From CAJXMH01 sp040220135 (lineage in GTDB: Bacteria > Bacteroidota > Bacteroidia > Flavobacteriales_E > Vicingaceae), in contig JAVJTT010000024.1 of NCBI GenBank assembly GCA_040220135.1, forward strand, positions 186,001 to 250,000: DNA of 64,000 nucleotides, given 5' to 3'. The notes below the pieces were generated by a model. It was not told the DNA's origin. It did not search any database and saw nothing but the letters and a program-made list of their open reading frames with translations. Shown one piece after another: positions 1 to 8,141 of the stretch (the first letter of the stretch is position 1; each line of letters begins with the position of its first letter). The translations under genes were made by a program, and so were the position numbers.

Positions 1-130
1 TGATTTTCGCTTTTCCATGACTTGGCTCCCAAACTCCTATTAATCTGTCTGCTTCAGCATTTTGCGCGCTTACACTCATAGCGCCTAGTCCCATAAATAC
101 AACAATTAATAAACTTGCTATTCTTTTCAT
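1..130 (-). CDS. DUF2147 family secreted protein, N-terminal part only
   Basis: Only the first 43 codons are inside the window; the gene runs off the left edge. The translation begins MKRIASLLIVVFMGLGAMS, a typical Sec signal peptide ending near VSAQN. It is followed by ADRLIGVWEPSHGKAKI, which resembles the start of the DUF2147 domain (a small beta-barrel-like periplasmic domain of unknown function, with a pattern like G-x-W-x-x-x-x-G-K-A-x-I). The start lies one base after the stop of the upstream lipoprotein gene on the same strand, so the two are probably co-transcribed. The family call rests on about 20 mature residues. Confidence 0.6.
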   Translation of the reverse strand, partial: MKRIASLLIVVFMGLGAMSVSAQNAEADRLIGVWEPSHGKAKI

Positions 131-131
131 T

Positions 132-662
132 TTATTTTGATTTTAATTCAACGTTTAAATTCATCTTGATCTTTGAAGATAATTCATTTCTATAATCGTC
201 TTCATTGAAATTCCAATCCAATACCAGAGTAAACTGACCTTCCTTGAAAAATGGCGCTAAATCAGCTTCGTCGCTAGTGGTTAAGGTGATTTGACTCGAA
301 GTTGTTTCAATGGGATTGAGGTTGGCAATAGAGGTCATTCCTTCATTTGAGCTTACAATGGATAAAGCGGCAGAAGAAAAAGCATCTGCACTAAGACTAT
401 CTGATTCTAATAAAGAAACCGTAATAACATTGATGCTAACCGACTTAATGTCTTGAGGTTTATAGCCTTCTTTTTGAAGTAAATCCTGCATATCTAGTTT
501 GTAATCTGCCATCAGGCTGTTTGGTCCTTCAAAAAACGGGCCATTCGCTGTAAGAGTGGTTTCTAGATCTACTTTTTCTACCGTGGTTGAGGCGCAAGAG
601 AATAGCAGTAAAGACAGTATGATTAAGAGGCTGCAGTTTCGGAATTTAGTTAAATGCTTCAT
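132..662 (-). CDS. Putative outer-membrane or periplasmic lipoprotein, unknown function
   Basis: This is a 176-residue protein with a lipoprotein signal peptide: a basic N-terminus (MKHLTKFR), a hydrophobic stretch and a lipobox LFSC with the acylated Cys at residue 23. The mature part is polar and serine/threonine rich, has no recognised enzymatic motif, and ends in alternating beta-like segments (LVLDWNF, IKMNLNVELK). I do not recognise the family. It sits one base upstream of a DUF2147-like secreted protein on the same strand, which suggests a two-gene envelope operon. A TAnnTTTG box lies 31 bases upstream of the start. Confidence 0.7.
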   Translation of the reverse strand: MKHLTKFRNCSLLIILSLLLFSCASTTVEKVDLETTLTANGPFFEGPNSLMADYKLDMQDLLQKEGYKPQDIKSVSINVITVSLLESDSLSADAFSSAALSIVSSNEGMTSIANLNPIETTSSQITLTTSDEADLAPFFKEGQFTLVLDWNFNEDDYRNELSSKIKMNLNVELKSK

Positions 663-693
663 AGTAATCGATGAGATTAGAATTTTGAAGTAT

Positions 694-701
694 CAAATAT
701 A
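694..701 (-). promoter_or_regulatory. Putative -7 promoter box TATATTTG for the lipoprotein operon
   Basis: On the minus strand the sequence reads TATATTTG, an exact match to the Bacteroidota housekeeping-sigma -7 consensus TAnnTTTG. It lies 31 bases before the lipoprotein start codon. No clear -33 TTTG is visible at the usual spacing. Confidence 0.45.
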
Positions 702-899
702 AATGAATAAAGCTTTTAAGCTTGCATAGTGTGAATGGAATCGTCCAATGTTTTTACTTAGCGGTTGAAATTCATTCCTGTAAGGGTTAAACTTTTTAGA
801 GAGAAAATAAAATAATGGATTGTAAAAATGCGTCAATTCAATTGCACCTCGCTCATCATAAGTTCGACTATGCCCAGGTCTTTATCGGGGAAGTATCAC

Positions 900-2300
900 T
901 TACTTTCCGATACAAAAGCTCGAAAAAATGTGGCCCAAGATGTCTCGGTCGATCTCAATGGTGCCGGTGATTTCTCCTAAAAAGTGCAATCCCTGTCTGA
1001 TGTCCATAGCCAAAAAGTCACCGCTTATGTTTTGGTCTAAGCCATCTCTCACGCGCTGCATGGCCTCGGCTGCCTTTTGTAAGGCTTGGTGGTGCCGCGC
1101 ATTACTCACCATTACCTGATTAGCGCCGGCCATTTTTTCTTTAGCGACCTTTTCCAACTCATCAGTTAAAGCTTGCAAACGAAATTGCTTTAAGGCAGAT
1201 AAGTAAATGGTTTGCACTTCTTCAGGAAATTTAGAGCTTATCTCTTTCGGTAAATGTGCTGGATCAAAATTGCCTTTGTCTATCTTATTGGCCAAGACGA
1301 TCAATTGTTTGTCTTTGCCTTCTATTTTCTGCTGTATGTCGGCAATCATTTCTCTTACGGCCTCTTTATCTGCTTCAACGGCATCTACTAAATACAAAAC
1401 GATCATGGCTTTGTCCACCATTTGAAAAGTCCGCTTAATGCCAATGTTTTCCACTACATCTTCAGTTTCCCGTATCCCGGCTGTATCGATAAATCGAAAA
1501 CTAATCCCTCCAATCTTGATCTCATCCTCTATGCTGTCTCGAGTAGTTCCGGCAATTTCTGAAACAATGGCTTTTTCTTCTTTCAGCAAGGCATTTAGCA
1601 GGGTACTTTTCCCAACATTAGGTTTCCCTATTATGGCGACTGGAATACCATTCTTCATCACATTTCCGGTGGCAAAAGAATCGATCAAACTATTTAGCAT
1701 GTCTAGAATGCGGTTCACCAATTCCTTTAGATCATCACGATCGGCAAACTCTACATCTTCTTCGGCAAAGTCTAACTCCAATTCTATCATAGAAGTAAAG
1801 TGGATCAGCTCTTCTCTCAATTCTTTAATCTTTTGAGAAAAGCCACCTCGCATTTGGTTTAAGGCCAATTGATGAGAAGCTTTGCTTTCAGAAGCAATTA
1901 GGTCGGCCACTGCTTCCGCTTGTGCTAAGTCCATTTTGCCGTTGGTAAAAGCTCGCATAGTATACTCACCAGGATTGGCAATTCTTGCTCCTTCTTCCAT
2001 TAGCAATTGCATGATCTGAGAAAGTACATAAGAAGAGCCATGGCATGATAGTTCAATGACATCTTCACCTGTGTAAGAGTGCGGTGCTTTAAATAAAGAA
2101 AGCAAAACTTCATCAATGGTTTCTCCCTTGCTTTCAATGCGGCCAAAGTGCAAAGTTTGTCCTTTTTGATGTTGCAACTCTTTGCCAACAAACAGCTTTT
2201 GTGTAATGGAAATTGCTTCCGGGCCAGATAGGCGAATCACTCCAATAGCACCTGAGCCTGATGGAGTAGAGAGTGCACAAATCGTGTCTTTTTCGATCAT
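900..2300 (-). CDS. mnmE: tRNA uridine-5-carboxymethylaminomethyl synthesis GTPase MnmE
   Basis: MnmE is the GTPase that, with MnmG, installs the 5-carboxymethylaminomethyl group on U34 of certain tRNAs. The 466-residue length is normal. It has an N-terminal folate-binding TrmE domain (DTICALSTPSGSGAIGVIRLSG at the start), a helical middle domain and an inserted G domain. The G domain carries a P-loop GKPNVGKS at residues 225-232, G2 GTTRD at 251-255, G3 DTAG at 272-275 and G4 NKID at 338-341. The protein ends FCIGK, the conserved C-terminal CxGK motif that carries the essential cysteine. It is transcribed alone. A TACTTTTG box ends only four bases before the ATG, so a leaderless transcript is possible. 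The identification is secure. Confidence 0.98.
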   Translation of the reverse strand: MIEKDTICALSTPSGSGAIGVIRLSGPEAISITQKLFVGKELQHQKGQTLHFGRIESKGETIDEVLLSLFKAPHSYTGEDVIELSCHGSSYVLSQIMQLLMEEGARIANPGEYTMRAFTNGKMDLAQAEAVADLIASESKASHQLALNQMRGGFSQKIKELREELIHFTSMIELELDFAEEDVEFADRDDLKELVNRILDMLNSLIDSFATGNVMKNGIPVAIIGKPNVGKSTLLNALLKEEKAIVSEIAGTTRDSIEDEIKIGGISFRFIDTAGIRETEDVVENIGIKRTFQMVDKAMIVLYLVDAVEADKEAVREMIADIQQKIEGKDKQLIVLANKIDKGNFDPAHLPKEISSKFPEEVQTIYLSALKQFRLQALTDELEKVAKEKMAGANQVMVSNARHHQALQKAAEAMQRVRDGLDQNISGDFLAMDIRQGLHFLGEITGTIEIDRDILGHIFSSFCIGK

Positions 2301-2304
2301 TTTA

Positions 2305-2312
2305 CAAAAGTA
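2305..2312 (-). promoter_or_regulatory. Putative -7 box TACTTTTG of mnmE
   Basis: The minus strand reads TACTTTTG, an exact TAnnTTTG match. Four bases separate it from the mnmE ATG, so a start point about 5-7 bases downstream of the box would fall at the start codon. No good -33 box is visible. Confidence 0.45.
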
Positions 2313-2405
2313 AGGAATTGATATTCTGAGTAAATAATAAGAAGTAGCTAGCTTAACATAGAGTTAATATTTGTTACTGACCTTCGTGAACGAACGAAAG
2401 ACTAC

Positions 2406-3524
2406 ATGGCGCAGCAGAAGTACTCCGATTTCTTAGACCTTAGAAAACTCATTTACAGCCTTTTTGACCTGTTTAAATCGGAGAGCCGATTTATTTTTTT
2501 AATTGGAGTTTTAACAGTTGCTGCTTCCTTTTTAACCCCTTACCCCAAATTGGCCATGTGGTTTGGTTTTATTTTGGCCGGTTACTCTGCAGTTGCAAAC
2601 GATAGTATTCAAACCATTGGAACTTTCATTGTTTCTAATCAGCACCGCAAGTGGTATGTGCTTTGGCTCTACATAGGATTAATCTTTGTTGCAACAGTAA
2701 CTTACAGTTATGTGGTTTTTGATGGCGATGTATCCTACCAGCGTTTACAAACACCGGGCCTTGACCAAGCTCCTCAAAGTTTCACTTTCTTGCAACTTAT
2801 AGCGCCTTTAATTCTGATTGTGCTGACGCGTTTACGCATGCCGGTTTCCACAACTTTTCTATTGCTTACTATTTTTTCAACGCAATCTTCGGCAGTGCTA
2901 AGTGTGCTAACAAAAAGTGTCTCCGGATATCTGGTTTCCTTTATTTCAGCCATTATTGTTTGGTTTGCCATTCGAAAATTTGTCACCTATAAATTCAAAG
3001 GAAAAGCACATCCTATCTGGATGGTTGTTCAATGGATAACTTCCGGTACCTTATGGTCGGTCTGGGTCATGCAAGATGCGGCTAACATTGCGGTTTTCTT
3101 GCCACGTAGTTTAAGTTTAGCCACCTTTCTTGGTTTTACCTTGTTTATCTTCTTTGGTTTGGGCTTGCTTTTTTACATGAGAGGAGATCGCATTCAAAAA
3201 ATTGTAAATGAAAAATCCGGTATTGCTGACATCCGTTCAGCTACTTTGGTTGATTTTGTCTATGCGCTTATTTTAATCTATTTTAAGCAGATTAGTCAAA
3301 TACCCATGAGTACTACTTGGGTGTTTTTAGGTTTACTGGCCGGGAGAGAAGTGGCCATTTCCATTACGAAAAAGCGAAAGAAAAGGCGTAAAATGAAAGT
3401 CAGAGAAACCTTAATTATGATTGGTCGTGATGTGCTTATGGCCTTGATTGGATTAATGGTTAGTTTAGCTTTGGCCATTGCCGTTAATGAACGGATGCAA
3501 AAGGAGTTTCTCGGTCTTTTCTAA
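2406..3524 (+). CDS. Polytopic membrane protein with decayed PiT (phosphate transporter) repeats
   Basis: A 372-residue protein with about ten hydrophobic helices. Two half-repeats recall the PiT/Pho-4 inorganic phosphate transporters. The first has ANDSIQTIGT at residues 64-73 followed by MPVSTT at 145-150. The second has QDAANIAVFLPR at 223-234 followed by IPMSTT at 299-304. In PiT proteins each repeat has a GANDxxNAxGT-like loop and a later PVSTTH segment. Here the His after STT is replaced (F or W) and the second AND is QD, so transport activity or substrate may differ. A short basic stretch (KKRKKRRKMK) precedes the last helices. It is followed by the Fpg/Nei glycosylase gene after 40 bases. 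The relation to PiT is my inference from motifs; the function is not established. Confidence 0.6.
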   Translation: MAQQKYSDFLDLRKLIYSLFDLFKSESRFIFLIGVLTVAASFLTPYPKLAMWFGFILAGYSAVANDSIQTIGTFIVSNQHRKWYVLWLYIGLIFVATVTYSYVVFDGDVSYQRLQTPGLDQAPQSFTFLQLIAPLILIVLTRLRMPVSTTFLLLTIFSTQSSAVLSVLTKSVSGYLVSFISAIIVWFAIRKFVTYKFKGKAHPIWMVVQWITSGTLWSVWVMQDAANIAVFLPRSLSLATFLGFTLFIFFGLGLLFYMRGDRIQKIVNEKSGIADIRSATLVDFVYALILIYFKQISQIPMSTTWVFLGLLAGREVAISITKKRKKRRKMKVRETLIMIGRDVLMALIGLMVSLALAIAVNERMQKEFLGLF

Positions 3525-3564
3525 ACCCTTTTTACCTTTAAGGGTTAAGTTTTAAACGTTTTAC

Positions 3565-4347
3565 ATGCCTGAATTACCAGAAGTAGAAGCTTATCGATTG
3601 TATGTGGAAGAGGCTCTTTTTGAATCACCCATCCAAAAAGTAGAACTCTTGCGTGAAAAAGTGATGAAGAGCGATTGGAAAAACTTTCAAACGGCCACCC
3701 AAGGACAAGGGTTTATTAGCACCAAGCGTATCGGTAAATACCTTTTTATGGAATTGGATAGCCATCAATGGGTACTGTTTCATTTCGGCATGACAGGTAA
3801 ACCGGAATTTTATCAAAACGAGGAAGTGAAACCCAAGCACAGCCGTTTAATTATCCATTTTGAAAGTGGCTTGAAGTTGGCATTTGTTTGCATGCGTTTA
3901 TTTGGTCGAGTAGAGCTAGTGGAATCCATTGAGCAGTATCAAACTGATCATCAGTTAGGCGTAGATGCCTTAGAAGTTAGCGAAGCTGATTTTATTGATT
4001 ATGTATCTGCTAGCAAAGCGGCCGTGAAAACCGTTTTGCTGCATCAGAAGGCTTTTGCCGGAGTAGGGAATTGGATTGCCGATGAGGTTTTGTTCCAAGC
4101 CGGAATACACCCTGAAGAAAAGGCTTACCAGCTTTCTAAAAAGCAGCTGCAAAGCATCTTCAAAGAACTGCAAGAAGTACTGCGCATCGCGGTAGAAAAA
4201 CAAGCTGACTACCATGCTTTCCCGGATCACTTTATGGTAAAGGAGCGCTGGGGAGATGGAAACTGCCCCATTTGCGGTGAAGAATTGCAGCGAATTGTGG
4301 TGGGAGGTAGGGGTACTTACCTTTGTGAGCAGGAGCAAAGCAAATAA
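3565..4347 (+). CDS. Fpg/Nei family DNA glycosylase/AP lyase
   Basis: A base-excision repair enzyme that removes oxidised bases and nicks the abasic site. It begins MPELPEVE, giving the catalytic Pro1-Glu2 after Met removal. Lys58 (IGKYL) matches the conserved DNA-contacting Lys, HFGMTGKPEF lies at 73-82, and the helix-two-turn-helix GVGNWIADEV lies at 166-175. The C-terminal zinc finger has Cys234, Cys237 and the conserved Arg249 (GGRGTY), but after Cys254 the sequence is EQEQSK, so the fourth zinc-ligand Cys is absent (Glu257 at that place). At 260 residues it is slightly short. The enzyme could be Fpg- or Nei-like in specificity; I cannot separate these from sequence alone. Confidence 0.9.
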   Translation: MPELPEVEAYRLYVEEALFESPIQKVELLREKVMKSDWKNFQTATQGQGFISTKRIGKYLFMELDSHQWVLFHFGMTGKPEFYQNEEVKPKHSRLIIHFESGLKLAFVCMRLFGRVELVESIEQYQTDHQLGVDALEVSEADFIDYVSASKAAVKTVLLHQKAFAGVGNWIADEVLFQAGIHPEEKAYQLSKKQLQSIFKELQEVLRIAVEKQADYHAFPDHFMVKERWGDGNCPICGEELQRIVVGGRGTYLCEQEQSK

Positions 4348-4382
4348 GGATTGAATACTTTTGAATATCCTAAGTATACTGT

Positions 4383-4970
4383 ATGAATCACCTCGCCCAC
4401 CTATACCTTTCCCAAACCGAAGTAGAACTATTGATCGGTAATTTCATCGCCGATCAGGTAAAAGGCAAAGCCTTTCACAATTTTTCGGAAGGCATTCAAA
4501 AGGGCATTGAAATGCATCGGGCCATCGATACTTTTACTGATGAGCATCGGGTGGTGCAAAAAAGCAAGCAGCGATTGTATCCCACTTACCACAAATACGC
4601 CGCAGTGATCGTCGACATGTACTTCGACCATTTTTTGGCCAAAGCTTGGTCTGATTATTCGCCAATTAAATTAGAGACCTTTGCCTCAAATGTATACCGT
4701 CTTTTATTAGCTCGGCAGCATGAAATGCCGGAGCGTTCGCAGCGGATCTTATACTACATGAGTCAGGGAGATTGGCTTAGTCACTATGCCGATAAAGAAG
4801 GCTTGCGAACTGCATTAAGTGGCTTAGATCGCCGGGCGAAATTTCCCTCGCGCATGGCCAATTCAGTAGAAGACCTCTACCAACATTGGGAAGAATTTGA
4901 AGGGGAGTTCAAGCAGTTCTTTCCGGAATTGATTGCCTTTGCAGCCCGCTGGTCAAGAGTGGAAGATTAA
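4383..4970 (+). CDS. acpH: Acyl carrier protein phosphodiesterase
   Basis: A 195-residue member of the AcpH family, which removes the 4'-phosphopantetheine arm from holo-ACP. The N-terminus MNHLAHLYLS, the segment GNFIADQVKGK, HRAIDTFTD and VDMYFDHFLA contain the His/Asp residues typical of this HD-like metal-dependent fold. The start is the only ATG before the conserved MNHLAH. It lies 35 bases after the glycosylase gene in the same direction and may share its transcript. Confidence 0.88.
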   Translation: MNHLAHLYLSQTEVELLIGNFIADQVKGKAFHNFSEGIQKGIEMHRAIDTFTDEHRVVQKSKQRLYPTYHKYAAVIVDMYFDHFLAKAWSDYSPIKLETFASNVYRLLLARQHEMPERSQRILYYMSQGDWLSHYADKEGLRTALSGLDRRAKFPSRMANSVEDLYQHWEEFEGEFKQFFPELIAFAARWSRVED

Positions 4971-5018
4971 TCTGGAATTCTCACTTGAGAATTGTTTAAT
5001 TGTCAATTCTCCAATACT

Positions 5019-5026
5019 TAGCTTTG
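5019..5026 (+). promoter_or_regulatory. Putative -7 box TAGCTTTG of rarA
   Basis: TAGCTTTG matches TAnnTTTG exactly and lies 15 bases before the rarA ATG at 5042. It also argues against the upstream in-frame TTG at 5000 as the start, since that would precede the promoter. An 8-bp inverted repeat (GAGAATTG at 4987-4994, CAATTCTC at 5004-5011) sits just upstream; its role is unknown. Confidence 0.45.
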
Positions 5027-5041
5027 CAAAAAAAATATTCA

Positions 5042-6319
5042 ATGAGCCAGCCACTTGCGGAGCGTATGCGCCCTAAAAATCTTGATGAGTACCTAGGACA
5101 GAAACATTTAGTTGGGAAAGGTGCAGTTTTGCGAGGCTTGATCGAAAAAGGCATGGTTCCATCAATGATACTTTGGGGTGGTCCTGGGATTGGAAAGACT
5201 ACTTTGGCCAATATCATCGCTAACACAACCGACCGACCATTCTTCACTTTAAGTGCTATAAACTCTGGAGTTAAAGACGTTAGAGAAGTGATTCAAAAAG
5301 CCAAGAAACAAGACATGTTTTCCGGGAAGAACCCCATCTTGTTTATTGATGAAATTCACCGGTTTAGTAAATCACAACAAGATTCTTTGCTCGGTGCGGT
5401 GGAGAGTGGTACCATCACCTTGATTGGAGCCACCACCGAAAACCCCTCTTTTGAGGTAATTTCTGCACTCTTGAGTCGCTGTCAGGTATATACTTTAGAA
5501 CCTTTAAGTAAAGATGATCTTTTGGGATTGTTGAAGCGTTCTCTTGAGTTTGATTCACAGTTGAAAACAAAAGAGATTGAGATTAAAGAAAATCAAGCTC
5601 TTTTGCAGTTTTCAGGAGGTGATGCACGAAAACTGCTCAATTTATTTGAATTAGTAGTGCAACAGATGGGTGATGAAAAAGCCATCATCACAAATGAAAA
5701 AGTAAAACAAATTGCACAGCAAAACATTGCTCAATACGACAAAGATGGAGAGCAGCATTACGACGTTATTTCGGCCTTTATCAAATCCATTCGGGGCAGC
5801 GACCCTAATGCAGGTGTGTATTGGTTGGCCCGAATGATAGAAGGAGGGGAGGATGCTAAGTTTATTGCCCGCAGACTGCTAATCTTGGCGTCAGAAGATA
5901 TTGGTAATGCCAACCCTACCGCATTGGTAATCGCAAACAATTGCTTCCAAGCGGTGCAAGTGATTGGGTGGCCTGAATCACGCATTATCCTCTCACAGTG
6001 CGTCACTTATTTGGCTACATCGGCTAAAAGCAATGCAGCTTATTTGGCCATTAATGAAGCACAAGCTGAGGTTAAGGAAAGTGGTAATCTTGGTGTGCCA
6101 TTACCTTTGCGAAATGCGCCTACTAAATTGATGAAAGAGATTGGTTACGGAAGTGGCTATCAATATAGCCATGATTTCCCCAACAACTTTAAGGCCCAAG
6201 AGTTTCTACCGGAAGAAATTAGTGGTAAAACATTTTATAAACCACAGGATAATCAACGCGAAAAGCAGTTAAAGGAAAGGTTGAAAGCTTTATGGAGTGA
6301 AAAGTATGGTTACCAATAA
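5042..6319 (+). CDS. rarA: Replication-associated recombination protein A (AAA+ ATPase)
   Basis: RarA (MgsA) is a clamp-loader-like AAA+ ATPase acting at stalled replication forks. From the ATG at 5042 the protein has 425 residues, beginning MSQPLAERMRP. Walker A is GGPGIGKTT at 46-54 and Walker B FIDEIHRF at 101-108, followed by a sensor-1 region (GATTENPSFEV) and the C-terminal tetramerisation region with the conserved RGSDPNAGVYWLARM. An upstream in-frame TTG at 5000 would add 14 residues, but the family normally starts near PLAERMRP and a promoter box lies in between. The identification is secure. Confidence 0.97.
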   Translation: MSQPLAERMRPKNLDEYLGQKHLVGKGAVLRGLIEKGMVPSMILWGGPGIGKTTLANIIANTTDRPFFTLSAINSGVKDVREVIQKAKKQDMFSGKNPILFIDEIHRFSKSQQDSLLGAVESGTITLIGATTENPSFEVISALLSRCQVYTLEPLSKDDLLGLLKRSLEFDSQLKTKEIEIKENQALLQFSGGDARKLLNLFELVVQQMGDEKAIITNEKVKQIAQQNIAQYDKDGEQHYDVISAFIKSIRGSDPNAGVYWLARMIEGGEDAKFIARRLLILASEDIGNANPTALVIANNCFQAVQVIGWPESRIILSQCVTYLATSAKSNAAYLAINEAQAEVKESGNLGVPLPLRNAPTKLMKEIGYGSGYQYSHDFPNNFKAQEFLPEEISGKTFYKPQDNQREKQLKERLKALWSEKYGYQ

Positions 6320-6377
6320 GCCAAATTTTGCAGCTTGATCAAAGATTATATACTTCATTTATTTTTCTTCATTCTCT

Positions 6378-6409
6378 TTTGCACGCCAAGACCTAAAAAC
6401 ATAATTTTG
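6378..6409 (+). promoter_or_regulatory. Putative promoter of sucD (TTTG, 20-bp spacer, TAATTTTG)
   Basis: This is the best-formed promoter in the window. TTTG at 6378-6381 is separated by 20 bases from TAATTTTG at 6402-6409, matching the Bacteroidota consensus TTTG-N19-21-TAnnTTTG. It leaves about 30 bases of 5' leader before the sucD ATG at 6444. Confidence 0.7.
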
Positions 6410-6443
6410 GTAGCCAATATAATGCATATTCAAAACCAGATAA

Positions 6444-7322
6444 ATGAGCGTTTTAGTCAATAAAGATTCAAAAGTTATAGTTCAAGGATTTACCGGAAGT
6501 GAAGGTACTTTTCACGCAGGTCAAATGATCGATTACGGAACAAATGTAGTAGGTGGTGTTACCCCCGGAAAAGGTGGACAAACTCACTTAGATAAGCCGG
6601 TGTTTAATACAGTAGAAGATGCGGTTAAAAAAGCGGAAGCTAATGTATCTATCATTTTTGTACCACCGGCATTTGCCGCAGATGCCATTATGGAGGCTGC
6701 TGATGCAGGAATAAAAGTTATCATTTGTATTACGGAAGGAATTCCAACCCGTGATATGATTACCGTAAAGGAATATATAAGTGACAAAGACTGTCGGTTA
6801 ATTGGTCCTAATTGTCCAGGTGTTATTACACCAGGGGAAGCTAAAGTGGGTATTATGCCCGGTTTTGTTTTTAAGAAAGGAAACATTGGAGTAGTGTCTA
6901 AGTCTGGTACTTTAACCTATGAGGCTGCTGATCAGGTGGTAAAAGCTGGTCTAGGAATTACTACTGCCATTGGAATTGGAGGAGACCCTATTATTGGAAC
7001 CACCACCAAAGAAGCGGTTGAAATGCTAATGAATGATCCTGAAACAGAAGGAATTATTATGATTGGTGAAATTGGCGGCTCAATGGAAGCAGATGCCGCA
7101 CACTGGATAAAAGAAAATGGAACCAAACCCGTAGTTGGCTTTATTGCCGGTCAAACGGCACCTGCCGGAAGAACTATGGGGCATGCCGGAGCCATTGTTG
7201 GTGGCGCTGATGATACGGCAGCTGCGAAAATGAAAATATTAAGTGAATGTGGTGTTACCGTTGCTGAATCTCCTGCTGAGATCGGTCAGAAGATGGCTGA
7301 AGCGATGAAGGTTAATGCTTAA
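6444..7322 (+). CDS. sucD: Succinate-CoA ligase, ADP-forming, alpha subunit
   Basis: SucD is the CoA-binding, phosphohistidine-carrying alpha subunit of succinyl-CoA synthetase in the TCA cycle. The 292-residue protein has the CoA-binding Rossmann fold (VQGFTGSEGTFH near the N-terminus, PGKGGQTH at 41-48), the ligase region GPNCPGVITPGE and the active-site His247 in MGHAGAIVGG. The beta subunit gene sucC is not adjacent, which is common in Bacteroidota where sucC and sucD are separated. A strong promoter lies upstream and a perfect palindromic terminator just downstream. Confidence 0.98.
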   Translation: MSVLVNKDSKVIVQGFTGSEGTFHAGQMIDYGTNVVGGVTPGKGGQTHLDKPVFNTVEDAVKKAEANVSIIFVPPAFAADAIMEAADAGIKVIICITEGIPTRDMITVKEYISDKDCRLIGPNCPGVITPGEAKVGIMPGFVFKKGNIGVVSKSGTLTYEAADQVVKAGLGITTAIGIGGDPIIGTTTKEAVEMLMNDPETEGIIMIGEIGGSMEADAAHWIKENGTKPVVGFIAGQTAPAGRTMGHAGAIVGGADDTAAAKMKILSECGVTVAESPAEIGQKMAEAMKVNA

Positions 7323-7340
7323 ATTGCTTTATAAGTCTAT

Positions 7341-7372
7341 AAAAAAAGCGCATCAATTGATGCGCTTTTTTT
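7341..7372. terminator. Perfect 32-base palindromic bidirectional terminator
   Basis: Seven A, the self-complementary core GCGCATCAATTGATGCGC, then seven T. The whole element is a perfect inverted repeat with a U-tract on either strand. It lies between convergent sucD (plus, ending 7322) and the DUF218 gene (minus, ending 7377), so it can stop transcription from both sides. Confidence 0.88.
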
Positions 7373-7376
7373 GCTC

Positions 7377-8138
7377 TTAACAGTAGCCCATTATTTTATA
7401 GATTAAGATACCAACCCATTCGTGAATTAGCCAATACCAACTACCTAGAACGTCAGCTTGCGGCACTAATAGAGTATAAGGATTGAGTTCTCTTTTGTAC
7501 GAAACTTGATCAACGGGAAATGAATCAACCTCAAGGCCTTGTTTTTTAAAACACATAACTGACCTTTTCATATGAGTTGTAGAGGTAGAAAGCAATACGC
7601 TTCCATCTAAGCCTAGTTCTTTTATTATTTCTACAGAATACTTGGCATTTTCAAAAGTGTTTTGCGATTTTCTTTCCGTTATTATGTCTTCGTTGGCAAC
7701 ACCTATGTCCAGTAGGTAGGATTGCAAAACATTTGCTTCTATCCCATCTTTGAAAATTCTTCCTGAGCCTCCGGAAATTAAAATTTTATCTACTCTACCA
7801 TCAAAGTACAAAGGCAATACATTTAAAATGCGGTCTGCATTTTTATTAAACTCAATTTGCTTGTATTGATGGTCAATGCTTAATATGCCGCCCAATACAA
7901 CCGCAATATCGTAGTGCTCTTTCAGCTGCTGAATCTTTTTGGGCTCTGCTTCCCATGCATTACTGATTTCATGAAAGATAGCCTGGTTTGAAAAGAGGTA
8001 AAGAATGATAAAGGCGCCCCAAAGTAGTCGTCTTTTTCTTCGGCTGTTTTTACTCAAAAAGCTCCATAGCAGAAGCCCCAAGCCCCAAACTAAAGGACTA
8101 ATTAAAAAGCTCAATATTTTAGACAGTATAAAAAACAC
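7377..8138 (-). CDS. DUF218 / YdcF-ElyC-SanA family membrane-anchored protein
   Basis: A 253-residue protein with two N-terminal membrane helices, then a soluble DUF218 domain. Recognisable elements are AVVLGG, the segment NADRILNVLPLYFDG, ILISGGSG, EANVLQSYLLDIGV, ERKSQNTFENA and the closing STSTTHMKRS. Relatives (ElyC, SanA, YdcF) act in envelope integrity and possibly peptidoglycan-precursor handling, but the biochemical role is unclear. It starts with GTG three bases after the hemG stop, so it is the third gene of a hemN-hemG transcript. Whether its function is linked to heme is unknown. Confidence 0.85.
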   Translation of the reverse strand: MFFILSKILSFLISPLVWGLGLLLWSFLSKNSRRKRRLLWGAFIILYLFSNQAIFHEISNAWEAEPKKIQQLKEHYDIAVVLGGILSIDHQYKQIEFNKNADRILNVLPLYFDGRVDKILISGGSGRIFKDGIEANVLQSYLLDIGVANEDIITERKSQNTFENAKYSVEIIKELGLDGSVLLSTSTTHMKRSVMCFKKQGLEVDSFPVDQVSYKRELNPYTLLVPQADVLGSWYWLIHEWVGILIYKIMGYC

Positions 8139-8141
8139 GAT

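Noticed and set aside
825..976. Possible small plus-strand ORF of about 50 codons opposite the mnmE 3' end
   Set aside because: It runs into the antisense of mnmE, has no recognisable motif or promoter, and its codons look like chance reading.
1438..1836. 132-codon plus-strand frame inside mnmE
   Set aside because: It is fully antisense to the conserved MnmE G domain; its Ser/Phe-rich translation is typical of a shadow frame.
3524..3546. Seven-base inverted repeat AACCCTT/AAGGGTT after the PiT-like gene
   Set aside because: The stem is short and no U-tract follows directly; too weak to call a terminator.
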